In this document: positions 8,158-15,861 of the stretch, piece after piece
Layout: each line of letters starts with the position of its first letter
Numbering within the stretch: position 1 is the stretch's first letter
DNA from: Pseudomonadota bacterium
GTDB taxonomy: Bacteria > Pseudomonadota > Alphaproteobacteria > Acetobacterales > Acetobacteraceae
Assembly (NCBI GenBank): GCA_021808185.1
Contig: JAKBCB010000002.1
Location: 1-35,785, forward strand
Length of the DNA stretch: 35,785 bases
Reading direction: 5' to 3'
Translations under genes and position numbers: made by a program
Notes under the pieces: generated by a model
Told to the model about the DNA's origin: nothing
The model's input: the letters and a program-made list of their open reading frames with translations, nothing else
The model's database searches: none

Positions 8158-8589
8158 TCATCGGCGTAACAGGCGGGTGCCGCGGTCGCCGAGCAGGGTG
8201 CCGAGGGTTGAACCCACGGCGGTCAACACCGCGCCCCAGGCGATATCGGCGACGGTGACGATGGTGGACCAGTTCTTCATCGTCGCCTGATTGGTCAGGT
8301 CGTACGTCGCGTAGCAGACCACCCCGAACAGCGCGCCGAACAGCGCGATGCGCCCGAACCGGCGCGGCCCCGAACCGCTCGGTACCGAGTCGCTCGGCAC
8401 CACGAACACCATGATGCCGGCGACATACAGCACGTAGAAAAGGACCGCCGGCACCGGCCGGAACCCGTCCAGCAGCAGATCGCCCAGATAGGCCCGATAC
8501 AGCGGCCCGCCGGTCAGCATGAGCCACACGGAGTCCATCGCCAGCATGACAACGAAGGTGGCGAGGTAGGTGAGGGGATACCGGATCAT
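8158..8589 (-). CDS. DUF2177 family membrane protein
   Basis: A 143-residue, strongly hydrophobic protein starting with MIRYPLTYLATFVVMLAMDSVWL. About four membrane segments are visible (YLATFVVMLAMDSVWL, VLFYVLYVAGIMVFVV, RIALFGALFGVVCYATYDLTNQ, and a C-terminal one around VTVADIAWGAVLTAVGS). The ATYDLTNQATMKNW segment is characteristic of DUF2177, whose function is unknown. It is the last gene of a - strand series, 42 nt after tspO, and probably shares its transcript with bchG, bchP and the photosynthesis regulators. A membrane-associated role linked to pigments or oxidative stress would be a guess. Confidence 0.8.
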   Translation of the reverse strand: MIRYPLTYLATFVVMLAMDSVWLMLTGGPLYRAYLGDLLLDGFRPVPAVLFYVLYVAGIMVFVVPSDSVPSGSGPRRFGRIALFGALFGVVCYATYDLTNQATMKNWSTIVTVADIAWGAVLTAVGSTLGTLLGDRGTRLLRR

Positions 8590-8631
8590 GGACGACAGGT
8601 GGGGCGGCCGGCGAGGGGCGCAACCGCGCGC

Positions 8632-9132
8632 CTACCCGAACGGCGCGTTCAGTTGCACCACCGCCAGATTGAGCACCGCCGCGAACGCCACCCAGACCAG
8701 ATACGGCACCAGCAGCGCCGCGGCCCGGCGGGAATAGGGCGCGATCACCGCGATCAGCCCCAGTACGGACAGCCACAGCGGCACCACCTCCCCCAGCGCC
8801 CAGTCCGGCCGATGCAGGGTGAAGAACAGCGCGCTCCACAGCACGTTCAGGATGCCGTTGATCGCGAACAGCGACAGGATGCGCGCCCACGGCCGCAGCG
8901 GCGGACCGGCCTCCCACGCCCAGACGCCGGACAGCGCCGTCAGCGCGAAGATCACCGTCCAGGCCGGGCCGAACAGCCAGTCCGGCGGTTGGAACCACGG
9001 TTTGGCCAACCCGTAGTACCAGGGGCCGATATCGGAGGCGAGGCCGCCCAACAGCGCCACCGCGATCGCGGCGGCGGCGGCCGTCAGGATCGCGCGCCGT
9101 CGCCCGGCGCGGGTGCCACGAACCGCCATCAT
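8632..9132 (-). CDS. tspO: TspO/MBR family tryptophan-rich sensory protein
   Basis: A 166-residue membrane protein, the bacterial homologue of the peripheral benzodiazepine receptor (CrtK/TspO). Five hydrophobic helices can be traced. They include the tryptophan-rich WYYGLAKPWFQPPDWLFGPAWTVIFAL and the C-terminal PYLVWVAFAAVLNLAVVQLN, which match family signatures. TspO binds porphyrins and in Rhodobacter sphaeroides tunes photosynthesis gene expression to oxygen. The gene starts 12 nt after bchP ends, so it is very likely cotranscribed with bacteriochlorophyll genes. Alpha-proteobacterial tspO is often next to crt genes; here it sits behind bchP. Two in-frame ATGs (9132, 9129) are adjacent and cannot be told apart. 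Confidence 0.92.
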   Translation of the reverse strand: MMAVRGTRAGRRRAILTAAAAAIAVALLGGLASDIGPWYYGLAKPWFQPPDWLFGPAWTVIFALTALSGVWAWEAGPPLRPWARILSLFAINGILNVLWSALFFTLHRPDWALGEVVPLWLSVLGLIAVIAPYSRRAAALLVPYLVWVAFAAVLNLAVVQLNAPFG

Positions 9133-9144
9133 GCCATCATCCCG

Positions 9145-10344
9145 TCACGCGGAGGCGAACCCGAGCAGGTGCGCCAGATCCTTGAAGAAGACGCGCACAT
9201 GCGCCGCCGGCCGCGAACGCACCAGTTCCTTGTTCATGTAGGCATCCCAGGTCAGCCGCTGGATGTCCGGGTCGCGACACAGCTTGACGAATGTTTCCCG
9301 ACGCTTATCGGAGGAGTACCAGAACCACTGCATCATCCCCAAGATCCAGAACACCCGCCCGTGCAGCCGCATGAACGCCCGCCGCGCGCCGGCCAGCGCG
9401 GTCGCGCGCCCGGTGGCCAGGAACGCCTCGGCGGCATCGGCGGCGAACCGACCGCCGGCCATTGCGTAGTAGATGCCCTCGCCCGAGGCCGGCGCCACCA
9501 CGCCCGCCGCGTCGCCGGCCAGCACCACGTCGCGCCCGTTGTCCCACCGCTTCATCGGCCGCAGCGGAATCGGCGCCCCCTCCCGCCGCAGCGTCGGCTG
9601 CCCGGCGAGGCCGGCGGCGGCGCGCAGGTCCGTGACCGATTTGCGCAGCGAGAAGCCCTTTCTGGCCGAGCCGCTGCCGACGCTGGTGGTCTCGCCATGG
9701 GGGAACACCCAGCCGTAGAAATCCGGGGAGATTTTGCCCTGGTACCAGACATCGCAGCGCGCCGAGTCGAACGCCGCGAGGCCCTCGCCGCTGCCGTGGC
9801 GGGGGGAGCGGACGATCTCGTGGTAGGCGAACACGTAGCGGACCCGCTGCCAGCCCGCGACGCATTGCCGCGCCACCTGCGACTTCGCCCCGTCCGCGCC
9901 GATCACCACACGCCCGCGCACGCGCTGCTCGGCGCCATCCGGGTCGGTATAAATGATGGTCGCCATGCCGTGCGGGTCGCGCTCGAACCGATGGAACGTG
10001 CCGGTGCGGCGGATGGCGCCGTGCGCGGCGGCGCGGTCGCGGAGGAATTCGTCGAACACCTCGCGGTCCACCATGCCGACGAACCCGCCCTCGATCGGCA
10101 TCTCCACCTCTCGCGCGGCGGGTGAGACCATGCGGGCGGCGCGGACGCGGGCGACCAGCAGGTCGTCGGGGATGGCGAAGTCGCGGATCAGCCGTGGCGG
10201 GATCGCGCCGCCGCAGGGTTTGATGCGCCCGGCGCGGTCGAGCAGCAGCACACGCCGCCCGGCCCGCGCCAGATCGTCCGCCGCCGTCGCGCCGGAGGGG
10301 CCACCGCCCACCACGATCGCGTCGAATGTGTCGGTGGTGCTCAT
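9145..10344 (-). CDS. bchP: Geranylgeranyl diphosphate/geranylgeranyl-bacteriochlorophyll reductase
   Basis: A 399-residue flavoprotein. It reduces three double bonds of the geranylgeranyl tail to phytyl, the last step of bacteriochlorophyll a synthesis. The N-terminal dinucleotide fold VVGGGPSGATAADDLARAG is followed by PCGGAIPPRLI, characteristic of BchP/ChlP, and by the second FAD motif DVVLAGDAAGVVAPASGEGIY. The frame is open further upstream to 10461, but that extension lies in the bchG gene and does not resemble the family. ATG 10344 (MSTTDTFDAI) puts the flavin motif at the usual place. The gene begins 31 nt after bchG. Many related clusters carry a PucC-like gene between bchG and bchP; it is absent here. 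Confidence 0.95.
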   Translation of the reverse strand: MSTTDTFDAIVVGGGPSGATAADDLARAGRRVLLLDRAGRIKPCGGAIPPRLIRDFAIPDDLLVARVRAARMVSPAAREVEMPIEGGFVGMVDREVFDEFLRDRAAAHGAIRRTGTFHRFERDPHGMATIIYTDPDGAEQRVRGRVVIGADGAKSQVARQCVAGWQRVRYVFAYHEIVRSPRHGSGEGLAAFDSARCDVWYQGKISPDFYGWVFPHGETTSVGSGSARKGFSLRKSVTDLRAAAGLAGQPTLRREGAPIPLRPMKRWDNGRDVVLAGDAAGVVAPASGEGIYYAMAGGRFAADAAEAFLATGRATALAGARRAFMRLHGRVFWILGMMQWFWYSSDKRRETFVKLCRDPDIQRLTWDAYMNKELVRSRPAAHVRVFFKDLAHLLGFASA

Positions 10345-10375
10345 CCGTGGCTCCCTGAGAGATGGCCGGCCGGCG

Positions 10376-11299
10376 TCATCCCGCCCCCCCCGCGCGCATC
10401 GCGTGCAGCGCGAAGGCACCGGCCAACATGCCGAGCACGTACAGGCTGGTGCCTGTGGCATTGTACCAGGGCGCCCGCGCCTTCGGTGCCGCCATCAGTT
10501 TCGCCATCAGCCCAAATTGAACCGCGAGCATCACGGCGACGAGGCCGGCATGCACCGGGAAGCCCCACACCGCCAGCAGCGTCACCACCACCGCCTGCGG
10601 CGCCGCCATCATCACGCACGCCAGCGCCGCCGCCTGCTCCACCCCGAACACGGCGGGCAGGGAAGCGATGCCCATGCGGCGGTCGCCCTCCACCGACTTA
10701 AAATCGTTCAGGGTCATGATGCCGTGCGCGCCGAAGCTGTAGAGGCCGGCGAGCGCGAACACCCGCGCATCCGGCATTCCGCCCGCCATCAGCGCCGCCC
10801 CCGTGACCCAGGGCAGCCCTTCGTAACAGGCGCCGCAAGCGGCATTGCCCCACCAGCCATTCTGCTTCAGCCGCAGCGGCGGCGCGCTGTACGCCCATGC
10901 CAGCGCCAGCCCGAGCAGCGTCGCGGCAAGGGCGATATCGCCCAGGAATCCGCCGACCAGCAGCGACAGAAGCGTCCAACAGATTGATATATATAGGCCC
11001 ATCCGGCCGGGAATTCGCCCCGACGGAATCGGCCGGCCTGGCTCGTTGATGGCGTCAACGTGACGATCGAACCAGTCGTTCACCGCTTGGCTGGTGCCGC
11101 ACACCAGCGGCCCGCACAGCGCCACCCCCGCGACCAGGAACGGCCAGCGCCCGGACGGCACGCCGACCGAGGCGACACCGCAGCCGAAGGCCCACATCGG
11201 CGCGAACCAGGTGATCGGCTTGAGCAGCTCCAGCGCCGCCTTCGGGGCGAAGCCGGGCGCCGGCGCGGCCGGGTGGCGGGCGAGGCTAATCGTGTCCAT
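10376..11299 (-). CDS. bchG: Bacteriochlorophyll synthase (geranylgeranyl transferase)
   Basis: A 307-residue UbiA-family prenyltransferase that esterifies bacteriochlorophyllide a with geranylgeranyl diphosphate in the membrane. The first Asp-rich motif NDWFDRHVDAINEP (residues 74-87, followed by GRPIPSG) and the second region LNDFKSVEGDR are exactly those of chlorophyll synthases. Some eight hydrophobic helices surround them. ATG 11299 (MDTISLARH) is preferred over an ATG at 11323; either overlaps the end of ppsR (stop at 11286), so translation is coupled. The order ppaA-ppsR-bchG-bchP is standard for alphaproteobacterial photosynthesis clusters. Confidence 0.95.
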   Translation of the reverse strand: MDTISLARHPAAPAPGFAPKAALELLKPITWFAPMWAFGCGVASVGVPSGRWPFLVAGVALCGPLVCGTSQAVNDWFDRHVDAINEPGRPIPSGRIPGRMGLYISICWTLLSLLVGGFLGDIALAATLLGLALAWAYSAPPLRLKQNGWWGNAACGACYEGLPWVTGAALMAGGMPDARVFALAGLYSFGAHGIMTLNDFKSVEGDRRMGIASLPAVFGVEQAAALACVMMAAPQAVVVTLLAVWGFPVHAGLVAVMLAVQFGLMAKLMAAPKARAPWYNATGTSLYVLGMLAGAFALHAMRAGGAG

Positions 11300-12737
11300 C
11301 GTTGTCCAGATCCCCCAGGCCATAGCGGCGCAGCTTCACGTAGAGGCTCTGCCGGCTCAGCCCGAGCATCTCGGCGGCGGATGCGCGGTTGTCCCCGGTC
11401 AGTTCCAGCGCCGCCTCGATGCACAGCCGCTCGATCACGTCCGTTGCCTCGCGCACCAGATCCTTCAGCGCGACCCGGCCGATCAATTCAGTCAGCTGCT
11501 CGACCGAGCGTGGCAGGTCGCGGCCGATGCGGCTTTCGGTGCGCAGGCGCGGGCCGACATTGCGGATGGCGAAGCCGAAATTCGGCTGACCGCCATTGGC
11601 CGCGACCGCGACCGCCGAGACCTCCACCTGCGCCGTGGCCCCGTTCTCGCCGCGCACCGAGGTCGCAAAAAAACGGATCGCGCCACGGCTGCGCACGTTG
11701 GAGATCAGCACGTGCAGGTCCAGCGCCGACTGGCCGAGCCAGCGGTCGAGCGACTCGCCGCGCGCCTGGTCCTCGCTGGCGAGCTGCGCCATGTCGAGGA
11801 AGGCGGCGTTGGCGGCCAGCACCGTGCCGTCGTGGTCGGCGAGCACGAACGCATCCGGGCCGTGGTCCACCACCGCGAGCAGGCGCGCGCGCACGCTCTC
11901 GGCGGGGGAGGCCGCGGCGCGCGGCTGCTGGCGGGCCAGCCGCACCAGGAACAACGTGGCGGCATCCTGGCGAAACAGCGCGGCGGCCAGCGACACCGCC
12001 GTCTTGCCGTCGGCCAGCAGCGCCGGCGCGTTGTCGGCCCGGCCGCCGGCGCGCACGGCGGCAAGATGCGCCTGGATGGCGGGCGCGCTCTCGGCCGTGA
12101 ACAGGTCGAGCAGCGCTTTGCCGATCAGGTGGTCGCCCGGAGCATCGAGCATCTCGCTCGCCGCAGGGTTAACCTCGGCCACGCGGTTGCGCGCGGCGTC
12201 CACCACGAGCACCGAATCGGTCGAGCTTTGGAACAGCAGCCGGTAGCGCATCTCCACCTCGCGCAGCCGCGCGTAGTCGCGGTCGAGCGATTGCTGCGCG
12301 TTGACCAGCCGCTGTTGCAGCGCGGAGACCGCGCGCAGATCGCGGCCGAACGCGACGACACGGCCATCCTCGCTTGCCGGGGCGGCGCTGTACAACACCG
12401 GCACCGAGGCGCCCTGCGGATTGACATGGTTGATGTGGCGCCAGCGCGCGGCCGCCTCGGTGCCGGCGTGGCGCAGCAATTGTTCGGTCTTGGCGCGGCT
12501 GTCGGCGGCCACCGTTTCCACCAGATTTCGGCCGACCCAGCCATCGGCGTTCGGCAGTTCCGCCGCAAGATCGGCGCTGTGGAACGCGAGATCGAGGATC
12601 ATGCCGGCCGCATCGACGACGATGGCGATGTCGGCGGCAGCCGCGATCAGGGTGGCGGCGGACGCGGCATCCAGATCCCCCAGCGATGTCTGGGGCGTCA
12701 CAAAGGCCTTCACGAGCGACGAGATCCTCCAATGCAT
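11286..12737 (-). CDS. ppsR: Photosynthesis gene transcriptional regulator PpsR/CrtJ
   Basis: A 483-residue repressor/activator of bch, crt and puc genes. Several PAS-like segments are visible (about residues 30-130, 160-260 and 280-390), separated by a helical linker (QQRLVNAQQSLDRDYARLREVEMRY). A Fis-type helix-turn-helix sits at the C-terminus (ASAAEMLGLSRQSLYVKLRRYG). PpsR binds TGT-N12-ACA boxes, and such a box lies in the ppaA-bchF control region at 13967-13984. The protein contains a single cysteine (Cys439, ERLCIEAALEL), just before the HTH at the place of the conserved redox cysteine. The central cysteine used for an intramolecular disulphide in Rhodobacter is missing. It lies 39 nt downstream of ppaA. 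Confidence 0.94.
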   Translation of the reverse strand: MHWRISSLVKAFVTPQTSLGDLDAASAATLIAAAADIAIVVDAAGMILDLAFHSADLAAELPNADGWVGRNLVETVAADSRAKTEQLLRHAGTEAAARWRHINHVNPQGASVPVLYSAAPASEDGRVVAFGRDLRAVSALQQRLVNAQQSLDRDYARLREVEMRYRLLFQSSTDSVLVVDAARNRVAEVNPAASEMLDAPGDHLIGKALLDLFTAESAPAIQAHLAAVRAGGRADNAPALLADGKTAVSLAAALFRQDAATLFLVRLARQQPRAAASPAESVRARLLAVVDHGPDAFVLADHDGTVLAANAAFLDMAQLASEDQARGESLDRWLGQSALDLHVLISNVRSRGAIRFFATSVRGENGATAQVEVSAVAVAANGGQPNFGFAIRNVGPRLRTESRIGRDLPRSVEQLTELIGRVALKDLVREATDVIERLCIEAALELTGDNRASAAEMLGLSRQSLYVKLRRYGLGDLDNDGHD

Positions 12738-12776
12738 GTCCCGCCCTCCTCGCTTACGCCCTATCGCCGCCGGCTG

Positions 12777-13721
12777 TCAGCCGCGCCGACGATCACCGCC
12801 CCCGATCCGGACCGGTTCCCCGTTGACTGCGACGTCATCCCCCGATCCGGCCCGTGCGCCGGCCGGGGCCAGCAGCGAGACCAGCGTGTTGGCGCGCAAC
12901 ACCGCCTCTCGCCCGTCGCCGGCGGTCGCGTCCGCGCCGAGTTGCGGGGCGAATTCAGGGTGCGCGATGAAGATCGGGCCGCCGACCATGATGCGCAGCG
13001 CGCGGTTGCAGGTGTCTCGCCGCGCCGCCCGGATCGCGGCCGCCACCGGATCCAGCCGTTCGCCGGAGCCTACCGAAATGCCGACGATATCGAAGCTGTC
13101 ATGCCGCACCGAGCTGCCGAGATCGGCCGGCGTGGCCGGCAGGCCGAGGCTCACCAGCCATCCGTCGCGATGGAAGAATTCGCCGACCACGGCGAGACCA
13201 AACGTATGCTGCTCACCGGGAGCGGGCAGCAGCAGCACGCGCCGCGCAGGCCCGACCAGCCGCGGGACCGGGATGACCAGCGCGCGACCAAGATCCCGCA
13301 CGATGGTTTGTAGCCGCCACAGCCCCACCGTGACCTCGGTAAAGTCGCATAAATCCTGCTCCCACATCTCGCCCAGCCGCCGCGCGGCGGGGGCGAGCAG
13401 ATCCAGATACAGCGACTCGACGCTGGCGCCGCCGGTTTGCAGCCGATGCACCAGATCGTCCTGCGCCGGCAGATCGTTCGCCAGCACCAGCCCGGTCATC
13501 CGCTCGACATCCACCAACCGCGGCGCACACACCTGCAAGGGCAGGGGCGCTGCCTGTCGGTGCGCGAGCAGCAAGCGGGGAACGACCTCCCGCTCCACCG
13601 CGCCGGCCAGCAGGGCGGCACGGTGCCAGTTAGCCTCACCCCTGCGGCCGGCGGGTGCATGGGCCATCTCGCCCTCGCTCCAGCCCGGTCCGGCGACAAT
13701 CTGCTCTGTGCTCACACCCAT
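12777..13721 (-). CDS. ppaA: PpaA/AerR cobalamin-binding photosynthesis regulator
   Basis: A 314-residue protein of the AerR/PpaA group, which binds adenosyl- or hydroxocobalamin and modulates PpsR in response to light. The B12-binding part has the helical segment LAPAARRLGEMWEQDLCDFTEVTVG (around Trp120), then the Rossmann half with LLLPAPGEQHTFGL; His172 in EQH is the expected lower cobalt ligand. DIVGISVGSGERL and RIMVGGPIF follow, as in the SCHIC/B12-binding fold. The first 60 residues and the last 40 are poorly conserved in appearance. It starts the - strand regulator-bchGP series and is divergent from bchF across a 359-nt control region. Confidence 0.88.
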   Translation of the reverse strand: MGVSTEQIVAGPGWSEGEMAHAPAGRRGEANWHRAALLAGAVEREVVPRLLLAHRQAAPLPLQVCAPRLVDVERMTGLVLANDLPAQDDLVHRLQTGGASVESLYLDLLAPAARRLGEMWEQDLCDFTEVTVGLWRLQTIVRDLGRALVIPVPRLVGPARRVLLLPAPGEQHTFGLAVVGEFFHRDGWLVSLGLPATPADLGSSVRHDSFDIVGISVGSGERLDPVAAAIRAARRDTCNRALRIMVGGPIFIAHPEFAPQLGADATAGDGREAVLRANTLVSLLAPAGARAGSGDDVAVNGEPVRIGGGDRRRG

Positions 13722-13762
13722 CGTATGCTCCCCCTGCTGAGTGGATGCTTTTCGCTTTTGTG

Positions 13763-13796
13763 TGTCAAGCGGACTTTACGTCCATCTCGCTTGACA
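13763..13796. promoter_or_regulatory. Candidate double PpsR operator (imperfect boxes)
   Basis: Two near-consensus boxes overlap head to head. TGTCAAGCGGACTTTACG (13763-13780) matches TGT-N12-ACA except its last base. CGTCCATCTCGCTTGACA (13779-13796) matches except its first base. Their outer ends form a perfect 8-bp inverted repeat, TGTCAAGC and GCTTGACA. TTGACA at 13791-13796 could also be a -35 element on the + strand. The position, 42-75 nt upstream of ppaA, suits control of that operon, of bchF, or both. Confidence 0.55.
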
Positions 13797-13966
13797 AGCC
13801 GTTTGCAGCGCGCCTAGCCTCCGAATGCGAACACGAGACGCAAGGGGAGGCGAGATGGATCGCCTGCAATATCAAGAGGCTAGGCTCGAATTCCGCAAAG
13901 CCTGGCAGCGCGGCCCCAGGCAGGCATCAGCCGTTAACGCACTACCGCAGCGCGCAGCCGAGGCGA

Positions 13967-13984
13967 TGTCAAGCCATGTTTACA
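13967..13984. promoter_or_regulatory. Perfect PpsR/CrtJ box upstream of bchF
   Basis: TGTCAAGCCATGTTTACA is an exact TGT-N12-ACA box and shares TGTCAAGC....TTTAC with the box at 13763. Its right end overlaps a candidate -10 hexamer, the usual arrangement for PpsR repression of bch promoters. Confidence 0.75.
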
Positions 13985-13986
13985 AT
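13981..13986 (+). promoter_or_regulatory. Candidate -10 element of the bchF superoperon promoter
   Basis: TACAAT matches the sigma-70 -10 consensus at five of six bases and overlaps the PpsR box. No convincing -35 is present at 16-18 nt spacing. Transcription from here would give a leader of roughly 85-90 nt before the preferred bchF start at 14081. Confidence 0.45.
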
Positions 13987-14080
13987 TAGCGATTTCGGGC
14001 GCATCGTGGGATTTGTCGATTGTTGCCCGTGGGGCGCCTCGGCGGGCCGGCAACTGGTGCGGCAAGCGGATGAGCGACGG

Positions 14081-14578
14081 ATGCGCCGCCGCTTCCTGTA
14101 CACCCCGGACGAGCGCCGCCGCCGCGACGAGACGGCGTGGACGATCGTCCAGGGCGTGCTGGCGCCGGTGCAGTTCATCGTGTTCCTGGCGAGTCTCGCG
14201 CTGGTGCTGCGCTATCTGTTCACCGGCGGCGGGGAGACGGTGGCGACCGCCTCCATCGTCGTGAAAACCTTCGTCCTGTACACCATCATGATCACCGGCG
14301 CGATCTGGGAGCGCCGCGTGTTCGGCCGCTATCTGTTCGCCCCCGCGTTCTTCTGGGAGGACGCGGTGAGCATGCTGGTGATCGCGTTGCACACGGCCTA
14401 TCTGGCCGCGCTGTTCGGCGACGCGATGGATGTGCGTTCGCGGATGCTGCTTGCGCTGACAGCCTATGCGACATACCTGTTGAACGCCACGCAGTTCATG
14501 ATGAAGCTGCGCGCCGCACGGCTGGAGGCGGCGCGGTGGTCATCCGATCCGTCCTCGGCGTTGGGGGCGCATTCGTGA
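14081..14578 (+). CDS. bchF: 3-vinyl bacteriochlorophyllide hydratase
   Basis: A 165-residue membrane protein that adds water to the C3 vinyl group of (bacterio)chlorophyllide to make the hydroxyethyl precursor of bacteriochlorophyll a. The family opening LYTPDERRRRDE is followed by TAWTIVQGVLAPVQFIVFL and further hydrophobic segments, ending with TAYATYLLNATQFMMKLR. The frame stays open upstream and has an ATG at 13976, but that codon lies inside the PpsR box and candidate -10, and the added residues do not resemble BchF. ATG 14081 gives the usual length. It is the first gene of the + strand superoperon; its stop overlaps the bchN GTG start (GTGA at 14575). Confidence 0.9.
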   Translation: MRRRFLYTPDERRRRDETAWTIVQGVLAPVQFIVFLASLALVLRYLFTGGGETVATASIVVKTFVLYTIMITGAIWERRVFGRYLFAPAFFWEDAVSMLVIALHTAYLAALFGDAMDVRSRMLLALTAYATYLLNATQFMMKLRAARLEAARWSSDPSSALGAHS

Positions 14579-15858
14579 ACGCCGTCACCATCAGCAAGGC
14601 AACATCGCGCGGCTGCACCGATGCGGTGGTACCGCTGGAACGCGGCCAGCGCGAGGTGTTCTGCGGGCTGACCGGCATCATCTGGCTGCATCGGAAGATC
14701 CAGGACGCCTTCTTCCTCGTTGTCGGGTCGCGGACCTGCGCGCACCTGATCCAGTCGGCGGCCGGCGTCATGATCTTTGCCGAACCACGCTTCGCCACCG
14801 CCATCATCGACGAGCGCGATCTGGCGGGAATGGCCGACTGCAACGACGAACTCGACCGATTGGTGGCGCGGCTGCTGGAGCGGCGGCCGGAGATCAAGCT
14901 GCTGTTCCTTGTCGGGTCATGCCCGTCCGAGGTCATCAAGCTCGATCTGTCGCGCGCGGCGCAGCGGCTGTCGCGCACTTTCATGCCGGACGTGCGGGTG
15001 CTGAACTACTCCGGCAGCGGCATCGAAACCACGTTCACGCAGGGCGAGGATGCGTGCCTGGCCTCGTTGGTGCCGATCCTGCCCAGCGCCACGGCCACCG
15101 AACCGTCGCTGCTGGTTGTGGGCGCTCTGGCCGAGGTGGTCGAGGACCAGATGCGGCGGTTGTTCGCGGCAATGGGCGTGGGGCCGGTGGCGTTCCTGCC
15201 GCCACGCTCGGCCCTGATGCTGCCGGCAGTGGGGCCGAATACACGCTACCTGATGGCGCAGCCGTTCCTGGCCGATACCGCGCGGGCACTTGAAGAACGC
15301 GGAGCGCGGCGGCTGGCCGCGCCGTTCCCGTTGGGTGTCGAGGGCACCGAATTGTGGCTGCGCGCCGCGGCCGAGGCATGGAACATCCCTGCCCCACGCT
15401 TCGACGATTCGATCGCATTGCCGCGCGCGAGGGCGCTCCGCGCACTGTCGCGGCATCGGGAACTGCTCGCCGGGCTGCGCGTGTTCTTCTTCCCCGATAG
15501 CCAGATGGAAATTCCACTGGCCCGCTTCCTCTCGCGCGAGCTGGGCATGCGGCTCGTCGAAGTCGGCACGCCGTATCTGCATCGCCAGCATATGGCGGCA
15601 GAACTGGAATTGCTGCCCGAGGACACTGCGCTGGTCGAGGGGCAGGATGTCGAGAGGCAACTGGACCGCTGCCGAGAGATGGCGCCGGATCTTGTCGTCT
15701 GCGGCCTGGGGCTGGCCAATCCGCTGGAGGCGGAGGGGATCACGACAAAGTGGTCGATCGAATTGCTGTTCAGTCCGACGCAGGGATTCGATCAGGCCGC
15801 CGATCTCGCGGAATTGTTCGCCCGCCCCCTGGCGCGGCGTTTGCGGCTGCGGGTGTAG
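14575..15858 (+). CDS. bchN: Light-independent protochlorophyllide reductase subunit N
   Basis: A 427-residue protein starting at GTG 14575, which overlaps the bchF stop. With BchB it forms the nitrogenase-like NB component that reduces ring D of protochlorophyllide in the dark. The three cysteines that bind the NB [4Fe-4S] cluster are present: Cys30 (VFCGLTG), Cys55 (SRTCAHL) and Cys116 (VGSCPSE). The C-terminal TTKWSIELLFSPTQGFDQA is also family-typical. The bchB start follows 3 nt after the stop. Together with bchB and bchL in this window the complete oxygen-sensitive DPOR is encoded. Confidence 0.96.
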   Translation: MNAVTISKATSRGCTDAVVPLERGQREVFCGLTGIIWLHRKIQDAFFLVVGSRTCAHLIQSAAGVMIFAEPRFATAIIDERDLAGMADCNDELDRLVARLLERRPEIKLLFLVGSCPSEVIKLDLSRAAQRLSRTFMPDVRVLNYSGSGIETTFTQGEDACLASLVPILPSATATEPSLLVVGALAEVVEDQMRRLFAAMGVGPVAFLPPRSALMLPAVGPNTRYLMAQPFLADTARALEERGARRLAAPFPLGVEGTELWLRAAAEAWNIPAPRFDDSIALPRARALRALSRHRELLAGLRVFFFPDSQMEIPLARFLSRELGMRLVEVGTPYLHRQHMAAELELLPEDTALVEGQDVERQLDRCREMAPDLVVCGLGLANPLEAEGITTKWSIELLFSPTQGFDQAADLAELFARPLARRLRLRV

Positions 15859-15861
15859 GCG

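Noticed and set aside
10345..10461. N-terminal extension of bchP to 10461
   Set aside because: The extension is Cys/Arg-rich, overlaps bchG and would put the FAD motif about 40 residues too far from the N-terminus.
11094..13313. A 739-codon + strand open frame across bchG, ppsR and ppaA
   Set aside because: It is the antisense shadow of three clear genes on the other strand and has no family features.
13976..14080. A longer bchF beginning at ATG 13976
   Set aside because: The codon lies within the perfect PpsR box and the candidate -10 element, and the extra 35 residues do not resemble BchF. ATG 14081 gives the normal length.
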